Positions 14,416 through 15,751 of a stretch of 15,751 nucleotides of DNA are shown in pieces. Below the pieces are notes generated by a model. It did no database searches and had not been told where the DNA came from. It worked only from the letters and a program-made list of their open reading frames with translations. How positions within the stretch are numbered: the first letter of the stretch is position 1; each line of letters begins with the position of its first letter. Source of the DNA: Rubrivivax sp. (GTDB taxonomy: Bacteria; Pseudomonadota; Gammaproteobacteria; Burkholderiales; Burkholderiaceae); assembly GCA_004211235.1 (NCBI GenBank), contig SEEY01000068.1:5183-20933 (forward strand). Reading direction: 5' to 3'. A program made the position numbers and the translations under genes.

Positions 14416-15174
14416 AGCACCCAAGACCTGACCGATGCCGAGTTCGCCGAACTCGACGAACTCCTCGCCGACACGCCCGAGCCGCTGCAGCCGCTGGATG
14501 CCTCCATGCTGGACGGCTATCTGTGCGGCGTCATCGTGCAGCCGCGCCTCATCGAGCTGGACGAGTGGCTGCCCAACATCTTCGACTACGACGGCGGCCT
14601 GCTGCCCGACAGCGTCGACGCCGCCTGGCTGGACCGCCTGACCCAGCTCGTCGAACGCCGCCACGCGGCGCTGAACAAGGGCCTGGCGGAAGACGGCTGG
14701 TTCGACCCGGTCGTGCTGGACATCGACGAAGAGCAGCAGCCGGCACCGCTGCCCGAGGACGCCAGCGAGGACGAGCGCTCGGCGCGCGCCAGCTACGACG
14801 CACTCGGCCCCATCTCGCGCGCACTGATGCCCTGGGTCGCCGGCTTCCAGCATGCGGTGCTGTGCTTCCCCGAGCTGGCCGACATGCCCAACGACGATGT
14901 CGCCGCCGCGCTGGCCCGCCTGTACCGCCACCTCCCGGCCGAGACGGACGAGGAGAAGGAAGTCGTCGCCACGCTGGATCGCGAGCATCCGCTGAAGGAC
15001 CTGGATGACGCCATCGAGGAACTCGTCGTCTCCGTGGCCGACCTGGCCGACCTGACCGAGGCCGAGCGCTACCGCGTCGAGACCATCCGGCGCGACACGC
15101 CCAAGGTCGGCCGCAACGACCCCTGCCCGTGTGGTTCCGGGCGCAAGTACAAGCAGTGCCACGGCAGCAACTGA
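14413..15174 (+). CDS. YecA/UPF0149-family protein with C-terminal SEC-C metal-binding motif
   Basis: The product is 253 residues, acidic and soluble. Residues about 8-190 are a UPF0149 (YgfB/YecA) helical domain: [15 protein letters not shown] and [14 protein letters not shown] in the first part, then [15 protein letters not shown] and [22 protein letters not shown]. The last 22 residues carry a SEC-C motif, [20 protein letters not shown]. Its zinc ligands are C238, C240, C249 and H250, the same module as the SecA C-terminus. Related E. coli YecA binds metal and contacts the ribosome and SecA/SecB-type partners; this one may do likewise. The ATG at 14413 marks where family homology begins; the open frame extends upstream only as antisense to the membrane-protein gene. 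The metallophosphoesterase gene starts 55 bases downstream. Confidence 0.93.
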   Translation: MSTQDLTDAEFAELDELLADTPEPLQPLDASMLDGYLCGVIVQPRLIELDEWLPNIFDYDGGLLPDSVDAAWLDRLTQLVERRHAALNKGLAEDGWFDPVVLDIDEEQQPAPLPEDASEDERSARASYDALGPISRALMPWVAGFQHAVLCFPELADMPNDDVAAALARLYRHLPAETDEEKEVVATLDREHPLKDLDDAIEELVVSVADLADLTEAERYRVETIRRDTPKVGRNDPCPCGSGRKYKQCHGSN

Positions 15175-15229
15175 TGGGCCTGCGGGGCAGGCGTGGGCCG
15201 CGCTGCGCCCGGCGCCGCCCCCGACCCAC

Positions 15230-15751
15230 ATGAAACTGCAGCTGCTGTCGGACCTCCACCTGGAGACCGAGTCCTACCAGCCGGTGCCCGCCCCGGGCGC
15301 TGAAGTGCTGGTGCTGGCCGGCGACATCGATACCACCTGGCGCAGCTTCGAGCTGTTCCGCGGCTGGCCGGTGCCGGTGCTGTTCGTGCCGGGCAACCAT
15401 GAGTTCGACCGCCGCGACGTGGACGAGGCGCGCGAGGCGCTGCGGGCCCATGTGACGGCCCTCGGCCTGCGCATGCTGGACGACGAGTCCGCCGTGCTGG
15501 CCGACACGCAGGGCCGGCGCGTGCGCTTCGTGGGCTGCACGCGCTGGTGCGATTTCGACGCCTTCGGCCCGTCGGGTCGCGAGCGGGCGATGCGCGCCGG
15601 CGGCTACTTCCAGAAGGTCATGCAGGCCACGCGCCACGGCGAGGTCTTCGACGTGGATGCCGTGCGCAAGCTGGCGCTCGAAAGCCGCGCCTGGCTGGCC
15701 GACGAACTCAAGCGCAGCGGCGACTGGGACGCGACCGTCGCCATCACCCAT
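15230..15751 (+). CDS. Calcineurin-like metallophosphoesterase, 5' part
   Basis: This is the N-terminal 174 codons of a gene cut by the right edge. The metallophosphoesterase metal-binding motifs appear in order: SDLHLE (D8, H10), AGDID (D32) and PGNHEF (N56, H57). The last base completes H174 in VAITH, which is probably the start of the fourth motif (a His in the T-H-H/G-H block). Such enzymes hydrolyse phosphomono- or diesters with two metal ions; the substrate cannot be told. There is no signal peptide, so it should be cytoplasmic. Neither a Shine-Dalgarno nor a GACAAT element precedes the ATG, so the gene may be read through from the YecA-like gene. Confidence 0.92.
   Translation, partial: MKLQLLSDLHLETESYQPVPAPGAEVLVLAGDIDTTWRSFELFRGWPVPVLFVPGNHEFDRRDVDEAREALRAHVTALGLRMLDDESAVLADTQGRRVRFVGCTRWCDFDAFGPSGRERAMRAGGYFQKVMQATRHGEVFDVDAVRKLALESRAWLADELKRSGDWDATVAITH

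Noticed and set aside
1..15751. CRISPR array, tRNA or rRNA genes
   Set aside because: No regularly spaced repeats and no tRNA cloverleaf or rRNA segment were noticed on reading both strands.

Overview
The window is about 68-70% GC by eye and tightly packed. Its genes look like those of a betaproteobacterium of the order Burkholderiales, most likely the Rubrivivax/Leptothrix/Roseateles group. This rests on base composition, a GTP-type PEP carboxykinase, a CAAX-protease-related protein of the type found in exosortase/PEP-CTERM genomes, and GACAAT-type promoters directly in front of start codons. I cannot name the species. Nothing looks like a prophage, plasmid, CRISPR array or integron. Most of the window is ordinary chromosomal housekeeping and accessory metabolism.

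Layout. Positions 1-3753 are all on the minus strand. Read 5' to 3' they hold pckG, a CAAX-type membrane protease, a 2Fe-2S subunit and the Tat-exported molybdopterin subunit of an isoquinoline-oxidoreductase-like hydroxylase. The last gene is cut by the window edge, and the last pair has its own promoter. Positions 3754-4378 are a long intergenic region with an AT-rich patch upstream of pckG, a 16-bp direct repeat and a hairpin-rich stretch. That stretch leads into a small ORF (62 codons) with a strong Shine-Dalgarno. Positions 4593-6856 (minus) are a translationally coupled pair: a CPA2-type antiporter membrane domain and a YbdK-type carboxylate-amine ligase. Positions 6963-8662 (plus) are a MOSC protein coupled to an exported beta-helix protein. 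Positions 8665-8931 hold a 267-bp nested inverted-repeat element between two convergent genes. Positions 8921-11115 (minus) are an Old Yellow Enzyme and an AraC/GyrI regulator. Positions 11114-13789 (plus) are an exported VOC protein, rlmJ and an exported SH3 protein. A divergent pair follows: a membrane protein (minus) and a YecA/SEC-C protein (plus). The window ends inside a metallophosphoesterase.

How the genes relate. Four ATGA or TGATG junctions (iorA-like/iorB-like, antiporter/ybdK, MOSC/beta-helix, rlmJ/SH3) mark translational coupling. The hydroxylase pair forms one enzyme. The antiporter/YbdK pair may be linked through thiol or glutamyl-cysteine chemistry. The other pairings have no clear functional logic.

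Most unusual content. (1) The 267-bp element is two inverted, diverged copies of one unit; each copy carries its own near-perfect hairpin stem of about 20 bp, but the two stems differ in sequence. It also supplies the last codons and stop of the Old Yellow Enzyme gene. (2) Four SD-less starts share GACAAT or GAGAAT 6-7 nt before ATG, which predicts leaderless mRNAs. (3) The YbdK homologue appears to lack about 34 internal residues. (4) The antiporter appears to lack the usual ion-binding aspartate. (5) A hairpin-rich leader precedes the 62-codon ORF. I found no clearly new multi-gene defence or metabolic system.
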